Assembly (NCBI RefSeq): GCF_014841565.1
Contig: NZ_JACYUD010000001.1
Coordinates: 610,752-674,751 of the forward strand
Length of the DNA: 64,000 nt
Direction: 5' to 3'
Source: Rhizobium sp. CFBP 8762
GTDB taxonomy: Bacteria; Pseudomonadota; Alphaproteobacteria; Rhizobiales; Rhizobiaceae
Shown: piece by piece, positions 46,384 through 55,704 of the stretch
Position numbering within the stretch: the first letter of the stretch is position 1
How the letters are laid out: each line of letters begins with the position of its first letter
Notes under the pieces: generated by a model
Told to the model about the DNA's origin: nothing
Database searches by the model: none
Seen by the model: only the letters and a program-made list of their open reading frames with translations
Position numbers and translations under genes: made by a program

Positions 46384-47318
46384 ATGGCAAAGGCAATTCT
46401 GACCACCAAGGTCGACCCGACCTACGACGACCTTCCGGAGCAGCGGTATCATTTCCCCCGCACCATCTGCGCCAGGTCGAGGCCGCGCGGGGAGACTGGA
46501 TCGTCTACTACGAGCCACGGCGGCCCAGCGGTGATCTCATGAAGACGGGTGGCAAGCAGGCTTATTTCGCGACGGCCAGGATCTCCGACATCATTGAGGA
46601 TCCCTCAAAGGCCGACCACTTCTATGCGCTGATCGAGGACTTTCTGCAGTTCGACCACGCCGTGCCGTTCAAGGAGGCTGACCACTATTATGAGCGCGGC
46701 CTGCGCAAGGAGGACGGCTCAACGAACAAGGGCGCCTTCGGGCGCGCCGTCCGCAACATCCCGGATGAAGAATACGACCTGATCCTCGCCGCCGGCTTCG
46801 CGCATGTGCTTGGTGGACGAGACCGCGAGCGACCGGCGCCCGATCCGGCAGAGGAGGCGCGTCTTGGGTTTGGTGACAATCCGCAGATGCCCTACGAGGT
46901 CGACAGCATAGACCGAGGGATCGTCGCCCAGGTGCTACAGCGCCCCTTCCGGGACCGAGCGTTTTCTGTGGCGATCAAGGCGGCCTACCAGGACACTTGC
47001 GGCGTCACCGGCCTGAAGCTGATCAATGGCGGCGGCCGCTCCGAAGTTCAGGCCGCCCATATTCGCCCGGTCGCAGATCGCGGGCCGGATAGCGTTCGCA
47101 ACGGCCTCGCACTTTCCGGAACGGTGCATTGGATGTTCGATCGCGGCCTGATCTCCGTCGATGACGACTACACCCTGCTGATTGCGAGTGGCGGCGTTCC
47201 CGACACCGTGACGCGGCTCATCAATCCAGAGCGACGCCTGCTGGTGCCGACACGAGCGGAAGAGCGGCCGCATTCGCAGTTTCTGCAATACCACCGCGAG
47301 AAGGTCTTCAAGGGTTGA
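46384..47318 (+). pseudogene. HNH endonuclease gene with a one-base frameshift
   Basis: The start at 46384 reads MAKAILTTKVDPTYDDLPEQ and continues to YHFPRT at 46464. The sequence then makes sense only in the next frame (HLRQVEAARGDWIVYYEPRR, onward), which fits loss of a T in a TAT codon at about 46464/46465. The C-terminal part is an HNH domain (DTCGVTGLKLINGG, then AAHIRPVADRGPDSVRNGLA and HWMFDRGLISVDDDY). A 379-codon frame starting at 46179 joins unrelated upstream sequence to the C-terminal part and is not the natural protein. A sequencing or assembly error is possible. Confidence 0.75.
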
Positions 47319-47320
47319 GG

Positions 47321-47340
47321 AGGCGGAAATGATTTCCGCA
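47321..47340. repeat. Second copy of the 20-base hairpin core
   Basis: GAGGCGGAAATGATTTCCGC, identical to 35811-35830 and, like it, placed within 10 bases after a stop codon (HNH stop at 47318). Here only the inner palindrome GCGGAAA-TGA-TTTCCGC can pair well. Confidence 0.6.
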
Positions 47341-47507
47341 GCCTGCCCCCTATGCGGATGCACTTCACACGGGATAGCGATATCAGTCTTGCAATCAAAT
47401 AATGACTCGAGAATGTATTTTCGTTTACAGGTCAGTCTACTGATAAAATCATGATTTCACGCCAGTTTAACGGCCTTCTGCTCGACGCTTTAAAAAAGGA
47501 ATAATTC

Positions 47508-48128
47508 GTGGCCGCCGATAGCAGTAAGCCCTACAAAATGTCCTTCGTCGTCGGCGGATTGTTTCTCAACGAAAGCATCGATGTCGTAAACCTTCATAAG
47601 TCGTCAGCAGATTGGAGCCAAACGCGACAAATGGCGCTTGGCGACAGCATCACATCTTTGCCAAAAGCAGCCTCTCGGCACCGGGTCCTTCGTGAAATTG
47701 CGAGTAGGCTGTCCAAGCTGAATGATGGAGAGTTACGGTTTTTCGGTGAAACGAGAGATCGCACCGATCAGCAGGCTTTGCTGTGGCTGGCAATATGTCG
47801 CGAATACCGTTTCGTATATGAGTTTGCCAAGGAGATTGTGCGAGAACGCTTCCTATCCCTTCAAACCGAGTTACCAGTCGAGGATTTCGATACTTTCCTC
47901 GCCACAAAAGCAGAATGGAATGACGGGCTCGCGGGCATCAGCCCAATGACACGATCGAAGCTACGGCAAGTCCTTTTCCGGATCATGCGCGAGGCTGGCA
48001 TCATTTCACGGCAGAACAAAATCCTTGCGACATACATATCGCCGCAGCTCTACAAAATAATTGCGGAGCACAGCCCTTCAGATCTCGAGCTATTTCCGGG
48101 TTTGAAATCCGATGGAGGCATTGCATGA
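47508..48128 (+). CDS. brxA: BrxA, BREX protein (DUF1819)
   Basis: First gene of a type I BREX phage-defence operon. 206 residues, GTG start with AAGGA 8 bases upstream. The sequence matches the BrxA/DUF1819 pattern: MSFVVGGLFLNESIDVVNLH near the N-terminus and the helical MTRSKLRQVLFRIMREAGII near the C-terminus. In studied systems BrxA is a small helical DNA-binding protein of uncertain role. It overlaps brxB by 4 bases. The BREX promoter should be in 47341-47507, an A+T-rich stretch. Confidence 0.88.
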   Translation: MAADSSKPYKMSFVVGGLFLNESIDVVNLHKSSADWSQTRQMALGDSITSLPKAASRHRVLREIASRLSKLNDGELRFFGETRDRTDQQALLWLAICREYRFVYEFAKEIVRERFLSLQTELPVEDFDTFLATKAEWNDGLAGISPMTRSKLRQVLFRIMREAGIISRQNKILATYISPQLYKIIAEHSPSDLELFPGLKSDGGIA

Positions 48129-48727
48129 ATCTTCCAGTCACACGCAAAGCTCGTTCCGAGCATCTCTTCAGAGTGATCACTAGCCCGCGATTCTTGTCCA
48201 AACAGGGCCTCGGTAATGAGGTGCCCTTCTTCATCTACCCCTACGATGCCAAGGAAGGGCTTTCGATGGATGAGGACAGGCACCAACTGGTGGCTCGGGT
48301 TGGCCATGCACGTGTGACCGCCCTGGACCTCAGCCTCTACGATTTGTCGCTCAGTATTTTGGAAGAGCGCGGGATCCTCCAGCAGATTCTTGACGTCGAA
48401 TCCGAAACGGATAAAATCGAGTTTCGAGAGTTGCTTCAGTCGGTCCTGGACCCCCAAGCCAATCTGATCCCCAAGATTGGCGAGGCGATTTCCTCAACGC
48501 CCCACGACGTCATTTTCCTGTCAGGCGTCGGTGAGGTGTATCCCTACATCCGCTCGCACAACGTCCTGAACAATCTGCAAAGCACGGCAAAGGACAAGCC
48601 GACGGTTCTTTTCTTTCCCGGAAGTTACACCCATTCGCTTGCGACAGGAGCGTCGCTCGATCTCTTTGGGTGCCTGCACGACGACAAATACTACAGAGCG
48701 TTCAATATCCTGAATTACGAGGTCTGA
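48125..48727 (+). CDS. brxB: BrxB, BREX protein (DUF1788)
   Basis: 200 residues of the DUF1788 family, with PFFIYPYDAKEGLSMD near the N-terminus, DVIFLSGVGEVYPYIRSHNV centrally and the diagnostic PTVLFFPGSYTHSLATGASL towards the C-terminus. BrxB is needed for BREX activity in studied systems, but its biochemical role is unclear. Its ATG is inside the brxA stop region, and brxC starts 3 bases after it. Confidence 0.9.
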   Translation: MNLPVTRKARSEHLFRVITSPRFLSKQGLGNEVPFFIYPYDAKEGLSMDEDRHQLVARVGHARVTALDLSLYDLSLSILEERGILQQILDVESETDKIEFRELLQSVLDPQANLIPKIGEAISSTPHDVIFLSGVGEVYPYIRSHNVLNNLQSTAKDKPTVLFFPGSYTHSLATGASLDLFGCLHDDKYYRAFNILNYEV

Positions 48728-48730
48728 CCC

Positions 48731-51700
48731 ATGACGATCGCGATGCGTGACATATTCGAAAAACCTGTCGATCGTTCCATCGATGGCGTCATCAAGGCGG
48801 ATGATGAGGCAAGTCTTCGTGTGGAGCTGGACGAGTACGTCATCACCGGCGAAATCGGGGTAAGGCTGGGGCTGCTCCTGCAGGCCTACAACAACTACAG
48901 CACTGCAAACGGCGTCTGGATTTCCGGCTTCTTCGGCTCCGGCAAGTCGCATCTTCTCAAGATGCTCGCCCTCCTGCTGGAAAATCGCGAGGTTGATGGC
49001 GTCAGGGCCTTCGATATTTTTGCGCAGAAGGATGCACTTAAGAAGGATACAATTTTGGCCGGCGACTTGCGCAAGGCCGTTTCGATCCCGTCCAAATCGA
49101 TCCTTTTCAATATCGACCAGAAGGCCGACGTCATCTCAAAGACGGACGTCGATGCGCTGCTGGCTGTGTTCCAAAAAGTGTTCGATGAGATGTGCGGCTA
49201 TTACGGCAAGCAGCCGCACATCGCCCAGTTCGAACGGCAACTGGATGAGCGCGGGCAACTCGATGAATTCAAGGCGGCGTTTTTGGAACTGTCCGGCAAG
49301 CCGTGGGAAACGCGAGGCAGAGAAGAAGCTTTGCTGGAATCGCGCAACATTGCCGCAGCCTTCGCCCGCGCCACAGGAACGGACGCCGCGGATGCAAAGG
49401 ATATCCTCACCCAGTATCGCAAGGATACGCGCGTCTCTATCGAGGATTTTGCCAACACGGTGAAGGCCTGGATCGACCGGCAGGTGCCCAAGTTTCGGCT
49501 GAACTTCTTCGTCGATGAGGTTGGTCAGTACATCGCTGACAACGTCAAGCTGATGACCAACCTGCAGACTATAGCCGAAAGCCTGAACACCAAGTGCAAG
49601 GGACAGGCGTGGATCATCGTGACAGCGCAGCAGGCACTCACGGATGTCGTGGGCGACATGACGGCGCGCCAGGAGAATGACTTCTCCAAAATCCAGGCCC
49701 GCTTTTCCAACCGCATGCCGCTGAACTCCGCCGACGTGGCTGAGGTGATCCAAAAGCGTCTACTGGCGAAAACCGACGCTGCTGAAATCACGCTGGGCAA
49801 TCTGCACGATAAGGAAGTCAGCAATCTGCGAACCCTGTTCGATTTTGCTGATGGTTCTATCCCGCTTAAAAACTATCGCGACCGAAATCACTTCATCGCC
49901 AGCTATCCCTTCCCGCCGTACCAGTACACGCTCTTCCAGATGGCGATCACTTCACTTTCGGAGCACAACGCTTTTGAAGGCAAGCACAGTTCTGTTGGCG
50001 AACGGTCCATGCTGGCCGTGTTTCAGGAGGTCGCCAAGGCTTTGAAAGATATGCCGGTCGGCGGCCTCGCGACCTTCGATCGCATGTTCGACGGCATACA
50101 ATCCGTACTGAAGTCCTCCGTCCAGCAATCCATCCATATTGCGAAAGACAATCTCGACGACGCCTATGCCTTTCGTGTTCTAAAGGCGCTGTTCCTCGTC
50201 AAATACGTCAAGGGCTTCAGGGCGACCGTCAGGAATATCAGCATCCTGCTGCTATCGGAGTTTGATGTAGACCAAGGCGAACAGCGCCGCAGGATCGAGG
50301 AGGCTTTGGCCCGCCTTGAGCGGGAAACTTACATCCAGCGCAATGGCGATGTTTATGAGTTTCTCACCAATGAGGAGAAGGACGTCGAAGCAGAGATCAA
50401 GGCGCTCGACGTCGACCCGACGGAAAGCACCAAGGCGCTGGAAGATCTCGCCTTCGACACCATCCTCCGTCACCGCAAGATCAAGCATCTGACGACGGGC
50501 TACGAATATGCCTTCAGCCGGAAGCTCGACGACCATCTCTTGGGCCGCGAATATGAGCTATCCATCAACATCATCAGCCCGGTCGGCGATGATATCGCGG
50601 TCCCGGAGACCGTCCGCATGCGCAACCTCGGGCGCGAGGAGCTGGCTGTGGTCCTGCAGCCAGATGTCCGGTTCGTTCGAGACCTGCGGCTGTTCCGGCA
50701 AACAGACAAGTACATCCGACAGGCTCGCACCGGCTCACCGCAACCGGGCCGCGACCGCATTATTCAGGAAAAGGGCGATCAAAACGCCCGTCGCGCGAAA
50801 GATCTGGAAGCCCGGCTTCGAAAACTGATTGCGGACGCACGTCTCTTCGTGCGGGGCGATGAGCTTGATATTGGCGGAGACGAGCCGCAGGAGCGCATCG
50901 TCAAGGCATTCCAGTCTCTCGTTGACAAGGTCTATGTCAACCTGCCGATGCTGCGCGGCGTGACCTACCAAGAGGCAGATATTGCCAAGGCGGCAAGCCT
51001 TGCGAATGACCTTCTCGGCGATACGGGCCTGAAGGAGGAGGAGCAGGAGGTTCTGAACCATATCCAGGGGCAGGCCCGCAATGGCGTGAAGGTATCAGTC
51101 AAATATTTGACGGAGCGGTTCGGCGCCAAGCCCTACGGTTGGCCGACGGTCCCCACCCTTTGTCTCACCGCAAGCCTGGTCGCCAAGGGCAAGTGCGAAG
51201 CCCGGTCGGATGGCGCGCCGCTGGAGGGCGCTGGTCTCGCACGCGCGCTGAACAACAGTCATCAGCTAGGTAATATTCTGCTCACGCCGCAAGTGGAGTT
51301 CCTCCCCTCCCAGATCCGCGCTGCCAAGGATCTGTATCGCGAACTGTTCGGTCAGCCGGCGGATGGATCGGATGCGCGAATACTTGGCGGCGAGTGGGCG
51401 GAGAGCGCGCGCAAGCTGGCGGACGAGCTGAACCGCTTGCTGTCTGACAAACGAAACTATCCCTTCCTGATCGCCCTCGAGCCGTTGCGGGATCGGATCG
51501 CCGACATGACGGGCAAGCCTCCTGCCTGGTACATCACCGAGCCGGTGAAACAGGAAGACGCGCTGCTGAATGCCAAGGAGGACATCCTCGACAAGATCCG
51601 CAGCTTCATGGCCGGAGCCCAGAAGGAGATCTACGATGACGTCCGGGATTTCCTTCAGTCACAGGAAGCTAATATCGGCTATGTCGATGCGGGTGCAGGG

Positions 51701-52255
51701 GAAAAGCTAGGCGCAGCGCTGCACGACCCGGATTGCTACAAGGGCAATGCCGTCCAGTCGCTCAAGGCAGACCTCTATACCTTGAAGGACAAGGTGGAAC
51801 TGGACGTGCTGAAGGAGCGCAAGGCGGTCATCGCGGCGGTTGATGAATGCGCCGAAAAGATCGCCTGGACGACTGAGTTTCAGGCACTGGATGCTGAGCA
51901 TCAAGAGAAGATCCGGCGCAGCATTGAAACCCATAAGACGGGTGTCGAAGCGGTCAGCATGATCCCGATCCTTCGGGACCGGGCGAATGGTGCGCGCACA
52001 GGACTGATGCAGCAGATCCTGGCGGATATCGCCCGGCTTGCTCCACCGCCTGCTGCTCCTAAGCCCAAGACGCCTGGCATGGCCGAGCGGCCTGCCCAGC
52101 CGTTCAAGCCGCCAACCTATATCAACGCTTCGCAAATCAAGGTGGCCTATCCCCGCACCTATCTCGCCGAAGCGGCGGATGTGGAGCAATACGTTAATGA
52201 ACTGCGCAAGACCCTGCTGGCCGAGATTGCTGCAGGCAAGAAAGTGATCGTCTGA
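48731..52255 (+). CDS. brxC: BrxC, BREX P-loop ATPase
   Basis: 1174 residues, the large ATPase of BREX. Walker A is GFFGSGKSHLLKML at about residues 64-77, and NFFVDEVGQYIADN is the Walker B region. The long C-terminal part is helical, with charged coiled-coil stretches near residues 680-700 and 1000-1060. Length matches type I BrxC (about 1200). Its TGA overlaps the pglX ATG by one base. Confidence 0.93.
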   Translation: MTIAMRDIFEKPVDRSIDGVIKADDEASLRVELDEYVITGEIGVRLGLLLQAYNNYSTANGVWISGFFGSGKSHLLKMLALLLENREVDGVRAFDIFAQKDALKKDTILAGDLRKAVSIPSKSILFNIDQKADVISKTDVDALLAVFQKVFDEMCGYYGKQPHIAQFERQLDERGQLDEFKAAFLELSGKPWETRGREEALLESRNIAAAFARATGTDAADAKDILTQYRKDTRVSIEDFANTVKAWIDRQVPKFRLNFFVDEVGQYIADNVKLMTNLQTIAESLNTKCKGQAWIIVTAQQALTDVVGDMTARQENDFSKIQARFSNRMPLNSADVAEVIQKRLLAKTDAAEITLGNLHDKEVSNLRTLFDFADGSIPLKNYRDRNHFIASYPFPPYQYTLFQMAITSLSEHNAFEGKHSSVGERSMLAVFQEVAKALKDMPVGGLATFDRMFDGIQSVLKSSVQQSIHIAKDNLDDAYAFRVLKALFLVKYVKGFRATVRNISILLLSEFDVDQGEQRRRIEEALARLERETYIQRNGDVYEFLTNEEKDVEAEIKALDVDPTESTKALEDLAFDTILRHRKIKHLTTGYEYAFSRKLDDHLLGREYELSINIISPVGDDIAVPETVRMRNLGREELAVVLQPDVRFVRDLRLFRQTDKYIRQARTGSPQPGRDRIIQEKGDQNARRAKDLEARLRKLIADARLFVRGDELDIGGDEPQERIVKAFQSLVDKVYVNLPMLRGVTYQEADIAKAASLANDLLGDTGLKEEEQEVLNHIQGQARNGVKVSVKYLTERFGAKPYGWPTVPTLCLTASLVAKGKCEARSDGAPLEGAGLARALNNSHQLGNILLTPQVEFLPSQIRAAKDLYRELFGQPADGSDARILGGEWAESARKLADELNRLLSDKRNYPFLIALEPLRDRIADMTGKPPAWYITEPVKQEDALLNAKEDILDKIRSFMAGAQKEIYDDVRDFLQSQEANIGYVDAGAGEKLGAALHDPDCYKGNAVQSLKADLYTLKDKVELDVLKERKAVIAAVDECAEKIAWTTEFQALDAEHQEKIRRSIETHKTGVEAVSMIPILRDRANGARTGLMQQILADIARLAPPPAAPKPKTPGMAERPAQPFKPPTYINASQIKVAYPRTYLAEAADVEQYVNELRKTLLAEIAAGKKVIV

Positions 52256-55200
52256 TGGATACCAATGCCCTGAAGAAATTCGCGCAAAGCGCCCGCAACC
52301 TGCTGATTGGTCAGGTCACCGCAAAGCTGACGGTGGTGCTGGATCCGGCCTCTGCGGGACGGCGCGAACAGCCGGCGGCGGTGAAGGCGTTGGAAGTCGC
52401 GATCCATGAGGCAGGCGAACGGCAGGTGATCGAACAGGTAGCCTATACCTGGTTCAACCGCTTCACGGCCCTGCGCTTCATGGATGTGAACGGCTACAAC
52501 AATCCACGCGTCGTTTCCCCTGCCGAGGGCTCGACGCGCCCGGAAATACTGGCGGAAGCGATGGCCGGCAATCTGCCGGAAAAGGCACCCGTTGCCATCT
52601 CCGCCTTACTTGAAGGCCGCATACCCTCCAACGATCCGCAGGCGGAGGCCTATCGGCTGTTGCTGGTGCATGCCTGCAATGCCTGGCATGGGGCCATGCC
52701 CTTTTTGTTCGAGAAGGTGGGCGACTATACCGAACTCCTGATGCCGGAGGATTTGCTGTCGTCCAGCTCCATCCTCGCCCGCCTGCGCGAGGTGATGGCG
52801 GAAGATGCCTGCGCCGATGTCGAAATCATCGGCTGGCTCTATCAGTTCTATATCTCGGAAAAGAAGGATCAGGTTTTCGCCGGGCTGAAGAAGAACATTA
52901 AGATCACGGCGGAAAACATTCCGGCCGCAACGCAGCTTTTCACCCCGCACTGGATTGTCCGCTATCTCGTGGAAAACTCGCTGGGGCGGCTGTGGTTGCT
53001 CAATCGTCCCGGCTCGAAGCTGGCCGCGCAGATGGATTATTACATCGCCCCGGAAGAGCCGGAAACGGACTTTCTGCAAATCGGCAAACCGGAAGAGATC
53101 AAACTCTGCGATCCGGCCTGCGGCTCCGGCCATATGCTGACCTATGCTTTCGACCTGCTGCACGCGATCTATGAGGAAGAGGGCTATGACCCCGCCGAGA
53201 TCCCGGCACTGATCCTGAAGCACAACCTCACCGGCATCGAGATCGATGACCGCGCGGGCGCACTGGCTGCCTTTGCGCTTTCCATGAAGGCAGCAGCGAA
53301 ACTCGGTCGTCGCCGCTTCCTGCGCATGGAGGTGAAACCGGATATCGTCGTGTTGCAAAACGTCACCTTCACATCTGCCGAACTGACGGACGTGGCCGCC
53401 GTGGTGGGCAAGGATCTGTTTACAGATGCGCTGCGCGAAACGCTGACACAGTTTGAGCAGGCGAAGAATTTTGGCTCGCTGATCGTGCCGAAGCTGCGTG
53501 ACCCGACCGAGACGCTGCGCATCGTGGAGGCACGGGACTTCAGCTCAGACCTGTTGCTGAAGGAGGTGCAGGTACGTGTCGCGGCCGTGCTGCGGATGGC
53601 CGAGGCACTATCGCCAACTTATCATGCAGTGGTGGCCAACCCACCTTATGCTGGCGCCAAGGGGCTCAACGAGGAGCTTTCTAGCTATATTGTTAGCAGG
53701 TTTCCAGAAGGCAAGAACGACTTGATGACTTCGTTCATCATTCGAGCAACTCTCTTGTCAGCTCAGCCAACATTGATGGCCTTCGTCACTCTGGACAGTT
53801 GGATGTTCATCTCATCATTCGAAGAGTTTAGGGATTGGTTATCCACGAACGCTTCTGTGGCTGGGATGCTTCATGTTGGCTGGAACTGCTTCCCCGAGGG
53901 CCATGTATATAACCGGGGCACAGCTTTCATCCTGAGAGTCGGCATCTCGGGAGCTTCAGGCTGCTACGTCGACCTAAGTGACGTGCCTGCAACTGTGGAC
54001 AAGCGCAGTTTTTTCCTCGGACAGTGGGAACGGCCCGCCCATCGTTTTCAAGCGTCTCTGAACGATTTCTCCGATGTTCCTGGCAAGCCGCTCGCCTATG
54101 CTTTGAGCGCCGGAATCATCGGCGCCTATCATCGTCAGGAGTATATTTCGACTTTCTTCTTCAGCGACGGCTTGACCAAGACGGGAGATAACGAGCGATT
54201 TCTACGATTCCACTGGGAACTTTCAAAGAACCAACGTGACGACGGCGATTGCTATCGCACTTGCATAAAGGGTGGTGAGAGCAGGAAATATTTCGGCAAT
54301 ACTGATGTCTCAGTTGATTGGCACCCGACCTCGCGAGACCATTATCGCCGGGATCATGTCGCTAGAATCTCTCCTGAGTATCTGTGGCAGAGAGATGGAA
54401 TTACTTGGACCAAAGTGAGCTCGAAGGGTCCGACTTTCCGATGGTTCCAGTCAGGAATGATTGCCGAAACTGGCGGCCCGTCGGTGTTTCTTCGAGACGG
54501 GGTGGAAGATTCATTAAAGTTTGGCGCAATAGGATTTCTGAATTCGACGGTGAGTATGGCCATCTTAGAGCGATTGAGCCCGACGATTAACGTTCAGACA
54601 AACGATGTTTTAAACCTTCCAGTCATCGCCGAAGCCTTGTCTTCGGCACACGCGACGACAGAACGGATGATTGCGATTTCCGAATTGGATTGGTCTCAAA
54701 ATGAGCGAACTCGGGAGTTTCGCTCTTTTCCACTGCTCTCACCAGATCACAAAGGTGAAATGCTGGAGGCCACCTACGCCCGCTTGCGCATCCATTGGCA
54801 GGGCATGACTGAGGAAATGCAGCGGCTGGAAGAAGAGAACAATCGCGTCTTTATCGATGCCTATGGTTTGTCCGGTGAGCTGAGACCTGAGGTGCAAGTT
54901 GAGGAGATCACGCTGACCTGCAACCCGGCATATCGCTATGGCGTGAAGGGCACTGCGGAAGAGCGCCTCAAGGCGGACACCATGGCCGAGTTTCTATCCT
55001 ATGCCGTGGGCTGCATGTTCGGGCGCTACAGCCTTGATGCGCCGGGGCTGACCCTCGCAAATCAGGGTGAGACGCTGGCCGACTATCTTGCCTGTGTGCC
55101 GGTGCCAAGCTTCCTGCCGGATGCGGACAATGTGATACCCGTGCTGGACGGCGACTGGTTCCCGGATGACATTGTGGACCGGTTCCGCAAGTTCCTGCGC

Positions 55201-55704
55201 GTGACCTTCGGCGAAGAGCGCTTCCGCGAAAATCTTGCCTTCATCGAGGCACAGATCGGCGACATCCGCAAATACTTCACCCGGACCTTCTATGAGGACC
55301 ACCTGAAGCGCTACAAGAAGCGGCCGATCTACTGGATGTTCTCCAGCCCCAAAGGCACATTCCAGGCGCTGATCTACATGCACCGCTACCGGCCCGAGAC
55401 GGTGTCCGTGTTGCTGAACGATTACCTGCGCGAGTTCATCCGCAAGCTGGAAGCCGAGCATGCCCGGCTGGACAAGCTCTCCGACGATCCCTCAGCGGCC
55501 CAGACCGTACGCACCCGCGCCCTCAAGGATGTCGGCACCGTTGCCAAGCAGATCGCGGAGCTGGAGGAATGGGAGCGCGATGTCATCTTCCCGCTGGCGC
55601 AGAAAAAGATCGAGATCGATCTGGATGATGGCGTGAAGCGCAACTATCCGCTGTTCGGCGCGGCGCTGAAGCCCATCAAGGGGCTGGAGGCGGCGGATGA
55701 GTGA
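52255..55704 (+). CDS. pglX: PglX, BREX adenine-specific DNA methyltransferase
   Basis: Methylates adenine in a non-palindromic site to mark self DNA. 1149 residues with the SAM-binding motif I (DPACGSGHMLTYAFDLL) and the catalytic NPPY at residues 462-465 (VVANPPYAGAKG). The region from about 53680 to 54760, which follows NPPY and should hold the target-recognition part, is visibly poorer in G+C and uses rarer codons (AGA, AGG, CGA) than the parts before and after. This suggests exchange of the recognition domain. It overlaps pglZ by 8 bases. Confidence 0.93.
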   Translation: MDTNALKKFAQSARNLLIGQVTAKLTVVLDPASAGRREQPAAVKALEVAIHEAGERQVIEQVAYTWFNRFTALRFMDVNGYNNPRVVSPAEGSTRPEILAEAMAGNLPEKAPVAISALLEGRIPSNDPQAEAYRLLLVHACNAWHGAMPFLFEKVGDYTELLMPEDLLSSSSILARLREVMAEDACADVEIIGWLYQFYISEKKDQVFAGLKKNIKITAENIPAATQLFTPHWIVRYLVENSLGRLWLLNRPGSKLAAQMDYYIAPEEPETDFLQIGKPEEIKLCDPACGSGHMLTYAFDLLHAIYEEEGYDPAEIPALILKHNLTGIEIDDRAGALAAFALSMKAAAKLGRRRFLRMEVKPDIVVLQNVTFTSAELTDVAAVVGKDLFTDALRETLTQFEQAKNFGSLIVPKLRDPTETLRIVEARDFSSDLLLKEVQVRVAAVLRMAEALSPTYHAVVANPPYAGAKGLNEELSSYIVSRFPEGKNDLMTSFIIRATLLSAQPTLMAFVTLDSWMFISSFEEFRDWLSTNASVAGMLHVGWNCFPEGHVYNRGTAFILRVGISGASGCYVDLSDVPATVDKRSFFLGQWERPAHRFQASLNDFSDVPGKPLAYALSAGIIGAYHRQEYISTFFFSDGLTKTGDNERFLRFHWELSKNQRDDGDCYRTCIKGGESRKYFGNTDVSVDWHPTSRDHYRRDHVARISPEYLWQRDGITWTKVSSKGPTFRWFQSGMIAETGGPSVFLRDGVEDSLKFGAIGFLNSTVSMAILERLSPTINVQTNDVLNLPVIAEALSSAHATTERMIAISELDWSQNERTREFRSFPLLSPDHKGEMLEATYARLRIHWQGMTEEMQRLEEENNRVFIDAYGLSGELRPEVQVEEITLTCNPAYRYGVKGTAEERLKADTMAEFLSYAVGCMFGRYSLDAPGLTLANQGETLADYLACVPVPSFLPDADNVIPVLDGDWFPDDIVDRFRKFLRVTFGEERFRENLAFIEAQIGDIRKYFTRTFYEDHLKRYKKRPIYWMFSSPKGTFQALIYMHRYRPETVSVLLNDYLREFIRKLEAEHARLDKLSDDPSAAQTVRTRALKDVGTVAKQIAELEEWERDVIFPLAQKKIEIDLDDGVKRNYPLFGAALKPIKGLEAADE

